Below, piece after piece: positions 34,054-43,987 of a stretch of DNA of 64,000 nucleotides. The position numbers and the translations under genes are program-made. The stretch covers positions 1 through 64,000 of the forward strand of contig NZ_CAKMMP010000008.1 of assembly GCF_927798175.1 (NCBI RefSeq). The letters run 5' to 3'. Position 1 is the stretch's first letter. Each line of letters starts with the position of its first letter. The DNA is from Paenibacillus sp. JJ-223. Lineage in GTDB: Bacteria > Bacillota > Bacilli > Paenibacillales > Paenibacillaceae. A model generated the notes under the pieces. The model saw only the letters and a program-made list of their open reading frames with translations. It did no database searches and was not told the origin of the DNA.

Positions 34054-34242
34054 ATGTCTCGCAAATGTTATGTGACAGGTAAGAAACCGGGCACCGGTAA
34101 CCACGTATCCCACGCTAACAACCGTAACCGTCGTTCTTGGGGCGTAAACGTTCAAAAAGTACGCATTCTCGTGAACGGTAAACCGAAACGTGTATACGTA
34201 AGCACCCGCGCACTGAAAGCCGGTAAAGTGACTCGCGTATAA
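34054..34242 (+). CDS. rpmB: 50S ribosomal protein L28
   Basis: This 62-aa basic ribosomal protein is a complete match in length and pattern to bL28: [22 protein letters not shown] and [29 protein letters not shown]. It has the N-terminal C-x-V-T-G-K-x-P signature; the full set of zinc-ligand Cys is absent, so it is the zinc-free form. ATAGGAGGTGTAATCT precedes the ATG. It is transcribed opposite to all its neighbours, as in B. subtilis. Confidence 0.97.
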   Translation: MSRKCYVTGKKPGTGNHVSHANNRNRRSWGVNVQKVRILVNGKPKRVYVSTRALKAGKVTRV

Positions 34243-34273
34243 TTTCACGCATAGCACCCTTACATCGGATAGC

Positions 34274-34307
34274 AAAAAGCACCTTGTTCTCATGCAGGTG
34301 CTTTTTT
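34274..34307. terminator. Bidirectional terminator between rpmB and spoVM
   Basis: AAAAAGCACCT (34274-34284) pairs perfectly with AGGTGCTTTTT (34296-34306) around an 11-base loop. The A-run and T-run on either side let it serve both rpmB (plus) and spoVM (minus). Confidence 0.9.
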
Positions 34308-34423
34308 CGTATGCCGAAATCGTTCCAAAACATGAAAACAGCCGCCGCACAGCGCTGCCGGGACTCTGTCCAAGCCCGAATCCTTTCACTGCTGCCCGCG
34401 GCGGTATTCGTCTGAAACATGCT

Positions 34424-34504
34424 TCAATTTTTCTGAAACGTATTAAGAATCGCCTTGACAAACCCTCCCAGAAACTTCGGCAGTTTGAATGTGTAAAATT
34501 TCAT
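34424..34504 (-). CDS. spoVM: Stage V sporulation protein M (26 aa)
   Basis: A 27-codon frame encodes a 26-residue peptide beginning MKFYTFKLPKFLGG and ending FQKN. It matches B. subtilis SpoVM in length, in the amphipathic-helix pattern and in the key Pro9. SpoVM recognises the positive curvature of the forespore outer membrane and anchors the coat-basement ATPase SpoIVA. GGGAGGGTG lies just upstream of the ATG. It sits opposite rpmB exactly as in B. subtilis. Its small size makes it easy to miss. Confidence 0.93.
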   Translation of the reverse strand: MKFYTFKLPKFLGGFVKAILNTFQKN

Positions 34505-34679
34505 GCTTCACCCTCCCTATCATGCTCATGCATCCGCCCTATCCTATGCTTCATGCCTTGCTTGCCGCCCATTAACCTCTACGACAAAAAAGGCTACATG
34601 AGAAACCTGCTCACGTAACCATACTTATGCGAAAAGCGTTGTCCCTATTCCACCGTGACAAGCCCGAATAACGGACCGG

Positions 34680-34931
34680 TCATGCTTGGGGAGGAACATA
34701 TTGATAAACGGCGATCATGAATACACTTAACAAATAATACAGAATGCTGAAAATGACGAAGGTAACCCGCAGCCCGGTCCGGTCGAATTTGCGAAAATAC
34801 ATGATGACCACGCCGACCCCGACCAAGGACATGATGGCATTGAACGGGGATTGCACGACCGCAAAAAGCGCGAGTACCAAACCGGTTGCAAGGCTTGCCC
34901 CCATCGTCCATAGCGTTTCCCTGAGGTTCAT
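34680..34931 (-). CDS. Small membrane protein of unknown function
   Basis: This 83-aa protein has three hydrophobic segments (about 10-27, 30-48 and 56-76) separated by short polar loops, including YFRKFDRTGLR. I do not recognise a named family. It starts three bases after the rpe stop and so is probably the last gene of the prpC-prkC-rsgA-rpe run. In B. subtilis thiN occupies a nearby place; that enzyme is not encoded here. Confidence 0.75.
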   Translation of the reverse strand: MNLRETLWTMGASLATGLVLALFAVVQSPFNAIMSLVGVGVVIMYFRKFDRTGLRVTFVIFSILYYLLSVFMIAVYQYVPPQA

Positions 34932-34934
34932 GCC

Positions 34935-35594
34935 TTACCCCTCGTAACTACGGCGGATATCCGCAATCGCAGCCGCGCGATCCTCACGGCCGAATACCGC
35001 GCTGCCGGCAACCAGCACGTCCGCTCCTGCCTTCACAACAAGCGGTGCCGTATCGGCCGCAATGCCGCCGTCCACTTCGATATGTACGTCTTGACGGCCT
35101 CGTTCATTCAGCCAGGTACGAATCTGTTTGATTTTGTTCAGGGTGCCCGAAATAAAGGCTTGTCCGCCAAAACCGGGATTCACGGTCATTACGAGAACCA
35201 AATCCACATCGTCAAGCACTTCCTGGATAGCCGTGGCTGGTGTCCCCGGATTAAGGGCCACGCCGGCTTTGATGCCGAATTCCTTGATCAAGTGAATGAC
35301 CCGGTGTAGATGTACGCAAGCTTCGGCATGCACGGTAATGACTGCAGCTCCCGCTTTCGCAAACTCCTCGACGTAACGCTCGGGATTTTCAATCATCAGA
35401 TGCACGTCCAGCGGCAGGCTGGTATGCGGAGCAATCGCCTTGACAATCGCTGGTCCCAGCGTAATGTTGGGAACGAAGTGACCGTCCATGACGTCGACAT
35501 GAATCCAATCCCCTCCCGCTGCTTCGGCTGCGGCAACTTCTGCGCCAAGACTGGCAAAATCGGCTGACAATATGGATGGAGCTATTTTAATCAT
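34935..35594 (-). CDS. rpe: Ribulose-phosphate 3-epimerase
   Basis: This 219-aa TIM-barrel enzyme of the pentose phosphate pathway interconverts ribulose 5-phosphate and xylulose 5-phosphate. Motifs include [34 protein letters not shown] (metal-ligand His and Asp), [27 protein letters not shown] and [29 protein letters not shown]. Length is canonical. GGAGGTACTAAC precedes the ATG. It follows rsgA by one base. Confidence 0.97.
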   Translation of the reverse strand: MIKIAPSILSADFASLGAEVAAAEAAGGDWIHVDVMDGHFVPNITLGPAIVKAIAPHTSLPLDVHLMIENPERYVEEFAKAGAAVITVHAEACVHLHRVIHLIKEFGIKAGVALNPGTPATAIQEVLDDVDLVLVMTVNPGFGGQAFISGTLNKIKQIRTWLNERGRQDVHIEVDGGIAADTAPLVVKAGADVLVAGSAVFGREDRAAAIADIRRSYEG

Positions 35595-35595
35595 G

Positions 35596-36513
35596 TTAGT
35601 ACCTCCGCTTCTTTTCTTTCATTTCGTTTAAAAACTGTTCATAGTGCCGATATCGGCTCTCTGCAATCAACCCGTCCTCTTTGGCTGCAATGACCCGGCA
35701 GCCCGGTTCATGGGTATGGGTACAGCCGCGGAATTTACATTCGTCCGCATACTGGGCGAATTCCCGGAAGCAGGTGGACAATTCCTCCACCCCGATTTCG
35801 AGAAAATCCAGCTGGCTGAACCCCGGCGTATCGGCGACAAAACCGCCATTATGGAGCGGAATCAATTCCACATGCCTCGTCGTATGCCTTCCCCGGCCAA
35901 GCCGCATGCTGATTTCACTCGTTTCCAACGAAAGGCCCGGGACCAGCGCATTCAGCATGGATGATTTGCCCACGCCCGACTGACCCGAAAACACGCTGAT
36001 TCGACCTGCCAGCCGCTCTTTGAGCAGTTCGCTGCCCTCTCCTGTTCGGGAACTGGTCGAAATGACCTCATAACCGATCTGTCCATACATGGCCTTCACA
36101 TCGGCAACCGTGTCCCGGCCATCGGCCTCGGGATCGGCCAAATCCTGCTTGGTCAGCACAATCAGGGCATCCAGCCCCGCTTGTTCGATATGAACGAGAA
36201 ACTTGTCCAGCAAGTTCAGATTCATATCCGGCTCCTTGACGGAAAACAGCAGTACCGCCAAATTGACGTTGGCTACAGGCGGACGAATCAGCTCCGTCTC
36301 ACGGGCATGGATCCGATCCACGGTTCCTTCGCCGTTTTCGGTCAGCACGTAATCCACGCGATCGCCCACGAGCGGGGAGATTCCCTTTTTCTTGAACACG
36401 CCCCTGGCTCTGCATTGAACGGCGGAGCCTTCAACCGAAGGCACCCCTCCGTCTTCCAGTGGCATGACATAGTAATAACCGCTTAGCGCTTTGACAATGA
36501 TACCCTCCGGCAT
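35596..36513 (-). CDS. rsgA: Ribosome small-subunit-dependent GTPase A
   Basis: This 305-aa protein has an N-terminal OB fold, then a circularly permuted GTPase (G4 VLTKQDLAD before G1 [15 protein letters not shown]3 DTPGFSQ) and a C-terminal zinc finger with the pattern [17 protein letters not shown]. It checks late 30S maturation. I set the start at the ATG at 36513 ([16 protein letters not shown]), which matches the family N-terminus and follows GGAGGGCGACGGAG; the upstream in-frame extension is not family-like. It follows prkC, as in B. subtilis (CpgA/YloQ). Confidence 0.95.
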   Translation of the reverse strand: MPEGIIVKALSGYYYVMPLEDGGVPSVEGSAVQCRARGVFKKKGISPLVGDRVDYVLTENGEGTVDRIHARETELIRPPVANVNLAVLLFSVKEPDMNLNLLDKFLVHIEQAGLDALIVLTKQDLADPEADGRDTVADVKAMYGQIGYEVISTSSRTGEGSELLKERLAGRISVFSGQSGVGKSSMLNALVPGLSLETSEISMRLGRGRHTTRHVELIPLHNGGFVADTPGFSQLDFLEIGVEELSTCFREFAQYADECKFRGCTHTHEPGCRVIAAKEDGLIAESRYRHYEQFLNEMKEKKRRY

Positions 36514-36582
36514 TAGCTCCGTCGCCCTCCTTTTCGTTCTGCGCGATATGGCATAGACCCCAAACGCCAGCATAAGCCGTCC

Positions 36583-38838
36583 TTACGGACGGCCTGATGC
36601 GTTAATAACTTCCTTTTTCTTGCCTTTCTCCTTGTTACCATGGCTATTGATCGCCGACGTGTCGGAGGCTTCTCCTTCTACGTCTCCTTCTTCTTCACCA
36701 TCTACCGGCGTGGACGGCTCTTCGGTTCCTTCATTCGCCGCTCCGCTGCCGTCGTCTATGCCTCCGCTTCCGTCTTCGGCACCGCCTCCGCCTCCACTTT
36801 CGCCACCCGTTTCAGGTTCCTGCTTTTCAGGCGGCGGTGTAACGGTCTCCGGTTCGATCGAAGGCACGTTTACCGTTCCGTTTTTGGCTTCCCCGTAAGA
36901 TACGAGATACGTATCCAGGAACTTGCCGTCGCGGTAAACGGAGACAGCCCCATTTTCATTCGGAGCCAGCACTAGCGGTACGCTGAGCGTCTGGGTGGAG
37001 TTAATGGATTGCGTTCCCCACTCTTGGCTCTTGCCGCGGGCATCCTCAAACGTAATCCGGATTTTGCTGGTTTTGCCTTCTTCTTTTGGTGCGACCATAA
37101 TGTTGAAATTGTATCTTAAGGCTTCAGGCGGGTATCCCGTGCTGACATAGATCGTAATTTTGTCGCCGGGACTTACTTCCCCGCCAGCTTCCACAGGCCA
37201 CTGCTGGGTTACCTTGCCGGAGTCAACCGTATAACTCGGCTCTTCCTTCACCTGGGCGAGCGTTAGTCCGGCGTTTTTCAACATCTCCTCCGCTTCGCTG
37301 CGGGTTTTGTTTTTCAGATCCGGCATTTTGACCGTTTCTACACCTTGGCTTACGGTTAGAACAATTTCACCGGCCTCGAGGTCGAAATCCTCGTTTACGC
37401 CAGGCGTCTGCGAAATGACGTTGCCTGACGACACCTCGGTTGAATATGCGTTATCCCGCTTGATCTGGCTTTCCTTGATGCCCAGCTCGCTGGTCAATCT
37501 TTTGACGGCCTCGTCGTACGGAATGTTCTTCACGTCGATCATTTTGACGGATTCCTTCTCCGCCCCGACGCTCAGCTGAATCTCGGTGCCTTCCTTGACG
37601 ATTTCCCCCTCATTACGGCTCTGGGCATAAACCATCCCCGGGTCAACGCCTTCTTGATACATCCGGATCACTTCATCGCTTACGACTAACCCTTTATCCT
37701 GCAGCGTTTGGCGCGCAGCTTCCTCCGTCTGGTTAACGACATTCGGAACGGTCACTTCCGGAACCACCAGCATGCCTTTGACATAAATGACAACACCGAC
37801 CATTGCGGCCAGAATAAGAACAGTAAGCGAGATGAGCAATGTCGGCTTTTTCCAGCCTTTGGACTTGCTTTTATGTTGTCCGGCCTCTTCCTTTGGTTCC
37901 ATCGTAGGCATTGCGCCCGTCGTGGTCACGCCTCTCGGTTCAGGCTTAATGGCAGGCATAACGCGGGTCTGGTCCGCATCGTCCTCATCGGCAAAATCGA
38001 TTTTGGTTTCGTTCCGCCGCTCGGGAAGAAGACAGGTTTCCAGGTCCTCTTGCATTTCCCTGGCGGACTGATAACGCTCATGCGGATTTTTGCGCATCGA
38101 TTTCAGAATGATGTTTTCCACGCTTTGCGGGATCAACGGATTGAATTTGCGCGGTTCATCAAACTCTTCCTGAAGATGCTTCAGGGCAACGCTGATCGGA
38201 CTTTCGCCCAGGAACGGAAGCTGGCCAGTCAGCATTTGATACAGCACGATGCCAAGCGAATACAAGTCCGACTTCTCTCCGGTAACGATGCCTTTGGCAT
38301 GCTCCGGCGAAAAATAATGGACCGAACCGACCACCGAACCGGTCTGTGTGATCGTTGTGGACGTCACAGCCCGTGCGATGCCGAAATCGGTGACCTTTAC
38401 CCGGCCGTTTCTGCCGATCAAAATGTTGTGCGGCTTAATGTCTCGATGAATGATTTGGTTATGATGCGCATGGTCCAAAGCGTCCGCAATCTGGGAAGCG
38501 ATGCGCACCGCCTCGTCGACCTGCAGGGGCGCCCGTTCTTTGATGATTTCGTTCAGGTTTTTGCCTTCCACATACTCCATGACGATGTAGTGGACGTCAT
38601 CCTCTTGGCCGACATCGTAAATGCTGACCACGTTCGGGTGCGAAAGCGATGCCGCCGATTGCGCCTCCCTGCGGAAACGGCGGATGAATTCTTCGTCATG
38701 AACAAACTGCTGGCGAAGCACCTTGATCGCCACGAACCGATTCAGCAGAAGATCCTGAGCTTTATATACGAGAGCCATGCCGCCGCCGCCGACACGTTCG
38801 ATGATTTCATAGCGTCCGCCTAGCTGGTGCCCGATCAT
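36583..38838 (-). CDS. prkC: PASTA-domain Ser/Thr protein kinase PrkC
   Basis: This 751-aa membrane kinase has a Hanks-type catalytic domain (about 8-270, with Gly loop RVGGGGMALVYKA, HRDIKPHN and TDFGIAR), a juxtamembrane linker and one TM helix (about 335-355). Three PASTA repeats (about 362-570) bind muropeptides or lipid II. After the third PASTA a beta-rich segment is followed by a long Pro/Glu/Gly/Asp-rich tail of about 100 residues that ends in a Lys-rich stretch. B. subtilis PrkC is about 648 aa, so the tail is an addition. The ATG at 38838 overlaps the prpC stop by four bases; a GTG nine bases upstream is the alternative. It is coupled with its phosphatase prpC. Confidence 0.94.
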   Translation of the reverse strand: MIGHQLGGRYEIIERVGGGGMALVYKAQDLLLNRFVAIKVLRQQFVHDEEFIRRFRREAQSAASLSHPNVVSIYDVGQEDDVHYIVMEYVEGKNLNEIIKERAPLQVDEAVRIASQIADALDHAHHNQIIHRDIKPHNILIGRNGRVKVTDFGIARAVTSTTITQTGSVVGSVHYFSPEHAKGIVTGEKSDLYSLGIVLYQMLTGQLPFLGESPISVALKHLQEEFDEPRKFNPLIPQSVENIILKSMRKNPHERYQSAREMQEDLETCLLPERRNETKIDFADEDDADQTRVMPAIKPEPRGVTTTGAMPTMEPKEEAGQHKSKSKGWKKPTLLISLTVLILAAMVGVVIYVKGMLVVPEVTVPNVVNQTEEAARQTLQDKGLVVSDEVIRMYQEGVDPGMVYAQSRNEGEIVKEGTEIQLSVGAEKESVKMIDVKNIPYDEAVKRLTSELGIKESQIKRDNAYSTEVSSGNVISQTPGVNEDFDLEAGEIVLTVSQGVETVKMPDLKNKTRSEAEEMLKNAGLTLAQVKEEPSYTVDSGKVTQQWPVEAGGEVSPGDKITIYVSTGYPPEALRYNFNIMVAPKEEGKTSKIRITFEDARGKSQEWGTQSINSTQTLSVPLVLAPNENGAVSVYRDGKFLDTYLVSYGEAKNGTVNVPSIEPETVTPPPEKQEPETGGESGGGGGAEDGSGGIDDGSGAANEGTEEPSTPVDGEEEGDVEGEASDTSAINSHGNKEKGKKKEVINASGRP

Positions 38839-39608
38839 GATTCGCACCCCGTTTCCGTTGCTGCGGAATCCTTCTGCATTTCAAACAAGGCCACGGTGAT
38901 ATTGTCGTCTCCCCCGGCAAGAAGGGCCAGCTGCAGCAAACGATCGGCACGCTCTTCCAGCGGCAGCTCCAGATTGCCCGCAACCCGAATGATCTGCTCA
39001 TTGCTGACCAAGTTGCTGAGTCCGTCGCTGCACAGCAGCAAGACCTCCCCTTCTTCCAGCTTGACGTTATCCATGTCGACCTTCACTTCGGCATCCGTGC
39101 CGAGGGCCCGGGTCAACACGTTGCGTCTGGGATGATGCGTAACGTCCTCTTTGCTGATCTGACCGTTTTTGAACAGCTCGTTGACGAGGGTATGGTCCTC
39201 GGTCAGCTGGATCATTTGTTGGCCGGAAATTTTGTAAGCCCGGCTGTCGCCGATATGTCCAATGACGCCTTCGGCATCGTTCAACAAGGCAGCAACGACC
39301 GTTGTGCCCATATTATGGTATTTGTCATTAGCGGAGGCCGTACTGTAAATAACCTCATTGGCATGGAGGATCGCATCGCTAAGCGCAGCGGACAAGGACG
39401 CATGGGACAGCCCCGGTTCCAGCGATCTCAGGTCGCCCACCAGTGTTTCCACCGCAAGGCGGCTTGCCGTGTCGCCAGCAAGATGCCCGCCCATGCCATC
39501 GGCAACAATGCCCAATATATAGCCCGTTTCCAGGTCGCGAATCCAGGCAGAGTCTTCATTGACGGAACGCACGCGTCCGATATGGCTTGCATGAACTGTT
39601 TTGATCAA
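38835..39608 (-). CDS. prpC: PP2C-type protein phosphatase PrpC
   Basis: This 257-aa manganese-dependent Ser/Thr phosphatase opposes PrkC. Motifs are RSVNEDSAW (metal site), VADGMGGHLAGDTASRLA, GHIGDSRAYKI, QLTEDHTLVNEL, LLCSDGLSNLV and GGDDNITVAL. The start is TTG at 39608 (IKTVHASHIGRVRSVNED), placed by family alignment and by GGGGTGAGAG nine bases upstream. The end overlaps prkC by four bases. Confidence 0.95.
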   Translation of the reverse strand: MIKTVHASHIGRVRSVNEDSAWIRDLETGYILGIVADGMGGHLAGDTASRLAVETLVGDLRSLEPGLSHASLSAALSDAILHANEVIYSTASANDKYHNMGTTVVAALLNDAEGVIGHIGDSRAYKISGQQMIQLTEDHTLVNELFKNGQISKEDVTHHPRRNVLTRALGTDAEVKVDMDNVKLEEGEVLLLCSDGLSNLVSNEQIIRVAGNLELPLEERADRLLQLALLAGGDDNITVALFEMQKDSAATETGCES

Positions 39609-39615
39609 AACGCTC

Positions 39616-40656
39616 TCACCCCAACTCCATATGCTTTGCACGAAGCTGACCGCAAGCGGCAGCAATATCATGTCCCTGTTCGCGGCGAATGGTTACGTTA
39701 ATGCCCTGCTCCGAAAGAATGCGTTGAAAATTGAAAATGTCCTTGCGGGACGTTCTCACGTATTTACGCTCAGGCACATGGTTGACCGGAATCAAATTGA
39801 CGTGGCACAGCATCGTTTTCAGCACGCTCGCCAGTTCCATTGCATGCTCCGGTTGATCGTTCATGCCGCCGATCAGCGCATATTCAAACGTGATTCTGCG
39901 GCCGGTTTTGGCCAGGTAATAACGAAGCGATTCCATCACGTCATCAAATGGAAAACGACGGTTTACCGGCATCAGTTTGGAACGGAGCGCATCGTTCGGC
40001 GCATGGATGGAGATCGCCAGGTTGATCTGGGTATCCTCGTCCGCAAAACGATAAATATTCGGCACGATGCCGCTCGTGGATACGGTGATATGCCGCTGAC
40101 CGATATTCAGCCCTTTTTCGTGGATCATAATGCGCAGGAACGTCATCGTTGCATCATAGTTTTCGAACGGCTCGCCCGAACCCATGATGACGATGCTGCT
40201 GACCCGTTCACCGCGTTCGTCCAAAATTTTCTGGGCCTGCACAACCTGAGCGACGATTTCGCCTGCAGTCAGGTTCCGTTTCAATCCCCCCAGCGTGGAT
40301 GCGCAGAACGTGCAACCGATTCGGCAGCCCACCTGCGTTGTGACGCAGATGCTGTTGCCGTAGTTATGTTTCATGATCACCGTCTCGATGGCATGGTTGT
40401 CATGAAGGCCGAAGAGGAATTTTACCGTGCCGTCCTTGGACTCGAATTTGGTAATTTCGTTCAGCGTAACGAACTCGAATTGATCGGCCAGTTTGGCGCG
40501 CAGCGCCTTGGACAGATTCGTCATTTCGCTGAAGTCGTTCACCCGCTTCACGTAGATCCAGTCGAAAATCTGACCGCCGCGGAAGGCTGGCTCCCCGTTG
40601 TCCACAGCCCATTGCTGCAGTTCTTCAAGGGTGTAATCGTATATAAAAGGTTTCAT
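39616..40656 (-). CDS. rlmN: 23S rRNA (adenine2503-C2)-methyltransferase RlmN
   Basis: This 346-aa radical-SAM enzyme methylates A2503 of 23S rRNA and A37 of some tRNAs. It shows the CxxxCxxC iron-sulfur motif in [16 protein letters not shown], the [15 protein letters not shown] segment and [18 protein letters not shown], and a C-terminal catalytic Cys region ([21 protein letters not shown]). It precedes prpC by seven bases. A leftward terminator at 40878-40908 separates it from rsmB, so it heads a second transcript; a TGGATG/TAGAAT pair 17 bases apart near 40700-40730 may be its promoter. Confidence 0.96.
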   Translation of the reverse strand: MKPFIYDYTLEELQQWAVDNGEPAFRGGQIFDWIYVKRVNDFSEMTNLSKALRAKLADQFEFVTLNEITKFESKDGTVKFLFGLHDNHAIETVIMKHNYGNSICVTTQVGCRIGCTFCASTLGGLKRNLTAGEIVAQVVQAQKILDERGERVSSIVIMGSGEPFENYDATMTFLRIMIHEKGLNIGQRHITVSTSGIVPNIYRFADEDTQINLAISIHAPNDALRSKLMPVNRRFPFDDVMESLRYYLAKTGRRITFEYALIGGMNDQPEHAMELASVLKTMLCHVNLIPVNHVPERKYVRTSRKDIFNFQRILSEQGINVTIRREQGHDIAAACGQLRAKHMELG

Positions 40657-40877
40657 TTTGTTGTCAACACCTATTCCTTCTTTATCTTTTCATTCTTTCT
40701 ATTCTATCACAAAGACCGCCATACATCCATGTATACCCTGGCAACCCGCGATTCATGCATGATCACATCCGACTTGTACTATCGCATCCTATCATTAAGG
40801 GAGGTTCAGGGCAAGTCCGTTGGTTAGAAAAATAGAGCAAAAGCCGTTGAACCGCGACATATGGACGGTGTTGACGC

Positions 40878-40908
40878 AAAAAATCCGCCATAGTCTCCTA
40901 AGGCGGAC
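40878..40908 (-). terminator. Terminator between rsmB and rlmN
   Basis: GGCGGA (40902-40907) and TCCGCC (40884-40889) form a hairpin that leftward is followed by six T residues. It splits the ylo-type block into two operons. Confidence 0.75.
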
Positions 40909-40932
40909 ATCATTGCTGGCACGATCGGAGGT

Positions 40933-42384
40933 TCAGTCCGCGATACGTCTCAACCTGGCGATGAAAAAGCCGTCGCTGTGCGCATCTTGCGGCAATATCT
41001 GAACACCGCCGCGAAGGGTATTCCACTTCGTCGCCTCGGCTCCGGACCAATCGGCGTTCTCGGCACGGTACTCGGGATGCCGGTTCAGGAAGTTTGCTAC
41101 CATGCGCTCGTTCTCGTCCGGCTCAATGGTGCACGTGCTGTAAACCAGAATGCCGCCCGGTTTAAGCAGCGGGGCAATCCGGTCAAGCAGCTCGCTCTGC
41201 AAGGCCGCGATATCGGCGATATCGGCGGGAGATTTGGTCCATTTGACATCCGGCTTGCGACGGATCACGCCCAGGCCAGAGCAAGGTGCATCCAGCAAAA
41301 TTCGGTCAAAGGACCCGGCCGGATACCTTTCGTCCAAGTCAAGTGCATTGCCGGTGATCGCATCGATGCATCCCAGTCCCAAACGTTCCGCCTGTTCCAT
41401 GATCAAACGGCGTTTATGCGCATGCAGATCATTGGCTACGATCCGGCCGCGATCTTTCATCTTTTCGGCCATATGAGCGGTTTTGCCGCCCGGTGCCGCG
41501 CAGCAGTCCAGCACGACATGGCCTTCTTCCGGCGAGACGGCTTCGGCCACCAGCATGGAACTTTCGTCCTGCACGGACAACAGGCCGTCCCGATACCAGG
41601 ACGTTAGCGCCATATTTCCGCCGCTGCGAACCAGGATGCCATCCGGGCTAAGCTTGGAAGCTTCCACTTCGACTCCCGCGCTTTCCATTTCCTGCATCAG
41701 CTTGTCCCGCGTCGTCATCGTTGTATTCACGCGCACGCTGACGGCCGGAGGTTCATTGTTGGCCTTGCAGATCGCTTCTGCCGTTTCCTCGCCATACTGG
41801 CTGATCCAGCGTTCGACCATCCATTGCGGGTGGGAATGCTGCAGCGCGATCCGTTCGGCGGCCGGCAAATGGTCGGGAATGCGCAGTTCGTCGCGCTGGC
41901 GCAGCATGCTGCGCAGCACGCCGTTTACCATGCCCGAGATGCCTTGGTGCCCCATTTTTTTCGCCAAATTGACCGCTTCGCTCACAACGGCATGCTCCGG
42001 AATGCGATCCAGATACATGATCTGATATACGCTGATCCGAAGCAGGCTGCGCACCCAAGGCTGCAGCTTGGCCAGTCCTTTGGCAACGAATTTTTCCAAG
42101 AAATAATCAAGCGTATTCCGCCGCGCAATCGTTCCGTAGACCAACTCGGTCGCAAGTCCCGCATCGGCCGCGCCAAGCCCGGCTTCGTTCAGCCGGCGGT
42201 TAAGCTCAAGGTTGCTGTACGCTCCCTCCTGCTCCACTGCGCTAAGCACACTGACGGCAAGAGAACGCGCGGTAACCTTGGCTTTCCCCGACCGCCGATC
42301 GGCCTGGGCTCCCCGGCCAGCCGGAGCAGGACGCCGCGGGTCGCGCGAACCGCCCGGCTGCCGCCCCGATGTATTGCCGCTCAT
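40933..42384 (-). CDS. rsmB: 16S rRNA (cytosine967-C5)-methyltransferase RsmB
   Basis: This 483-aa protein has an N-terminal NusB-like RNA-binding domain (about 38-165, RSLAVSVLSAVEQEGAYSNLELNRRL). The methyltransferase follows, with VLDCCAAPGGKTAHMAE (SAM site), ILLDAPCSGLGVIRRKPDVKW (motif IV Cys) and LVYSTCTIEPDENE (catalytic Cys). A basic, Gly/Arg-rich N-terminal extension of about 35 residues is longer than in B. subtilis. The ATG overlaps the fmt stop by four bases. Confidence 0.95.
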   Translation of the reverse strand: MSGNTSGRQPGGSRDPRRPAPAGRGAQADRRSGKAKVTARSLAVSVLSAVEQEGAYSNLELNRRLNEAGLGAADAGLATELVYGTIARRNTLDYFLEKFVAKGLAKLQPWVRSLLRISVYQIMYLDRIPEHAVVSEAVNLAKKMGHQGISGMVNGVLRSMLRQRDELRIPDHLPAAERIALQHSHPQWMVERWISQYGEETAEAICKANNEPPAVSVRVNTTMTTRDKLMQEMESAGVEVEASKLSPDGILVRSGGNMALTSWYRDGLLSVQDESSMLVAEAVSPEEGHVVLDCCAAPGGKTAHMAEKMKDRGRIVANDLHAHKRRLIMEQAERLGLGCIDAITGNALDLDERYPAGSFDRILLDAPCSGLGVIRRKPDVKWTKSPADIADIAALQSELLDRIAPLLKPGGILVYSTCTIEPDENERMVANFLNRHPEYRAENADWSGAEATKWNTLRGGVQILPQDAHSDGFFIARLRRIAD

Positions 42385-43334
42385 CGCAGCACCGTTCCCG
42401 GCTTCAGCGTGCCTCCGCGGGCAAAGTCAGCCGCCTTCATCGCCTTTTTGCCTGCCGGCTGGACTTCGGTCAGCCAGATCGAACCGTCGCCGGTGCGGAC
42501 CTCGATGCCGTTTGCATTCGCTTGCAGCACCGTTCCAGGCTCGGCTTGTTCGCTGCCGGAAACCGAAACTTTGCCCGGCTCGCCCGGTTTGGCCACCGCC
42601 CACACTTTGAACACCTGCTCGTCCCAGAGGGAAAATGCGCCCGAAAAAGGCACCAAACCGCGCACCTGATTGAACAGTTCGCGCGACGTGCGCGACCAGT
42701 CGATTTTTTCGTCCTCGCGCGTCAGATTGCGCGCGTATGTCGACTGTGCCTCGTCCTGCGGCACAGCCTTCGTTTCGCCTGCGATCAGACGCGGCATTTC
42801 TTCGCGCAGCAGTTCCGATCCGGCCTTGCTCAGCTTGGCAAACATCGTTCCGGACGTGTCTTCATCCGTAATCGGCACTTCCACGCGGGAAATCATGTCA
42901 CCGGTATCCAAACCTTCGGCCATGTACATCAACGTAACTCCGGTTACGGACTCGCCATTGATAATGGAGCGTTGGATCGGCGCACCGCCGCGGTATTTCG
43001 GCAAAAGGGAGCCGTGTACGTTCACGCAGCCGCGAACAGGCATGTCCAATACCGCTTTGGGCAAAATCTGCCCAAACGCTGCCGTCACGATCAAATCCGG
43101 CTTCCATTCGGCCAAGCGGGCCACGGACTCCGGATCGCGCAATTTTACCGGCTGGAATACGGGCAGCCCGTGACGCTCGGCTGCCACCTTCACCGGAGTG
43201 GGCGTCAATACCTTTTTCCGCCCCTGCGGTTTGTCGGGCTGCGTCACCACACCCACGACGTTATATCCCTCGTTCAGCAGCATTTCCAACGAAGGAACGG
43301 CGAACTCGGGCGTACCCATAAATACAATGTTCAA
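42381..43334 (-). CDS. fmt: Methionyl-tRNA formyltransferase
   Basis: This 317-aa protein formylates initiator Met-tRNA. Motifs are NIVFMGTPEFAVPSLE, NVHGSLLPKYRGGAPIQRSIINGE (catalytic Asn/His/Asp region), GVTLMYMAEGLDTGDMI, and a C-terminal OB-like domain (QVFKVWAV, GDGSIWLTEVQPAGKKAM). The start is TTG at 43334, eight bases after AAGGAG; the GTG nine bases upstream overlaps that ribosome binding site. It lies 12 bases after def. Confidence 0.96.
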   Translation of the reverse strand: MNIVFMGTPEFAVPSLEMLLNEGYNVVGVVTQPDKPQGRKKVLTPTPVKVAAERHGLPVFQPVKLRDPESVARLAEWKPDLIVTAAFGQILPKAVLDMPVRGCVNVHGSLLPKYRGGAPIQRSIINGESVTGVTLMYMAEGLDTGDMISRVEVPITDEDTSGTMFAKLSKAGSELLREEMPRLIAGETKAVPQDEAQSTYARNLTREDEKIDWSRTSRELFNQVRGLVPFSGAFSLWDEQVFKVWAVAKPGEPGKVSVSGSEQAEPGTVLQANANGIEVRTGDGSIWLTEVQPAGKKAMKAADFARGGTLKPGTVLR

Positions 43335-43346
43335 ATCGATCACTCC

Positions 43347-43835
43347 TTAGTTGCGTCGAGGTCCGTTCTGATCCGCCGAAATTTCGTACACCTTTTCGGC
43401 AATATCGGTGAAGAGCACGCCATCCAAGTGATCAATCTCGTGCTGGAATGCGCGGGCCAGCAAGCCGCTGCCCGTAATGATCAACTCGTTGCCTTCGCGG
43501 TCCAGGCCTTTAACTGTCACCGTTTCGCTGCGGCGAACGTCACCATTAATGCCAGGAATGCTCAAACATCCTTCCGGTCCGAACTGCTCGCCTTCTTTTG
43601 CGACGATTTCCGGGTTGATCATCTTGATCAATCCGTGCTCGTCCCCGGCATCGATGACGATGAGGCGTTTCAAAATTCCTACCTGCGGCGCCGCAAGTCC
43701 GACGCCTTCGGCGTCATACATCGTATCAGCCATATCGTCCAGCAATTTTTGCACATTTGGCGTAATTTTTGTGACTTCTTTGGCTCTTTTGCGGAGCACC
43801 TCATCCGGTTCTTTCACGATAATACGAATCGACAT
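43347..43835 (-). CDS. def: Peptide deformylase
   Basis: This 162-aa metallohydrolase removes the N-formyl group from new proteins. It has all three motifs: [18 protein letters not shown] (metal Cys) and QHEIDHLDG (HExxH). The size fits the shorter, type 1-like deformylases. AAGGTGCTTACAAC precedes the ATG. It is placed between priA and fmt as in B. subtilis. Confidence 0.97.
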   Translation of the reverse strand: MSIRIIVKEPDEVLRKRAKEVTKITPNVQKLLDDMADTMYDAEGVGLAAPQVGILKRLIVIDAGDEHGLIKMINPEIVAKEGEQFGPEGCLSIPGINGDVRRSETVTVKGLDREGNELIITGSGLLARAFQHEIDHLDGVLFTDIAEKVYEISADQNGPRRN

Positions 43836-43987
43836 GTTGTAAGCACCTTCCCAATGGTTATCATAATTTCAGGATATCAAACTGTTGTTATCTAATTTAT
43901 GTTTGGACCGCTTGTCTCCGTCCGCTTTTTTTGTCATTGCGGGCCATTCCCGCAAGCGAATTTCTTCCCGCCCTTATGGCGCAAAGC

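Noticed and set aside
42369..43895. 508-codon open frame on the plus strand
   Set aside because: Antisense to fmt and def, both certain genes; no recognisable protein.
43900..43985. Hairpin TTGCGGG/CCCGCAA between def and priA considered as a terminator
   Set aside because: It is not followed by a T-run in the direction of transcription; the T-run lies on the wrong side.
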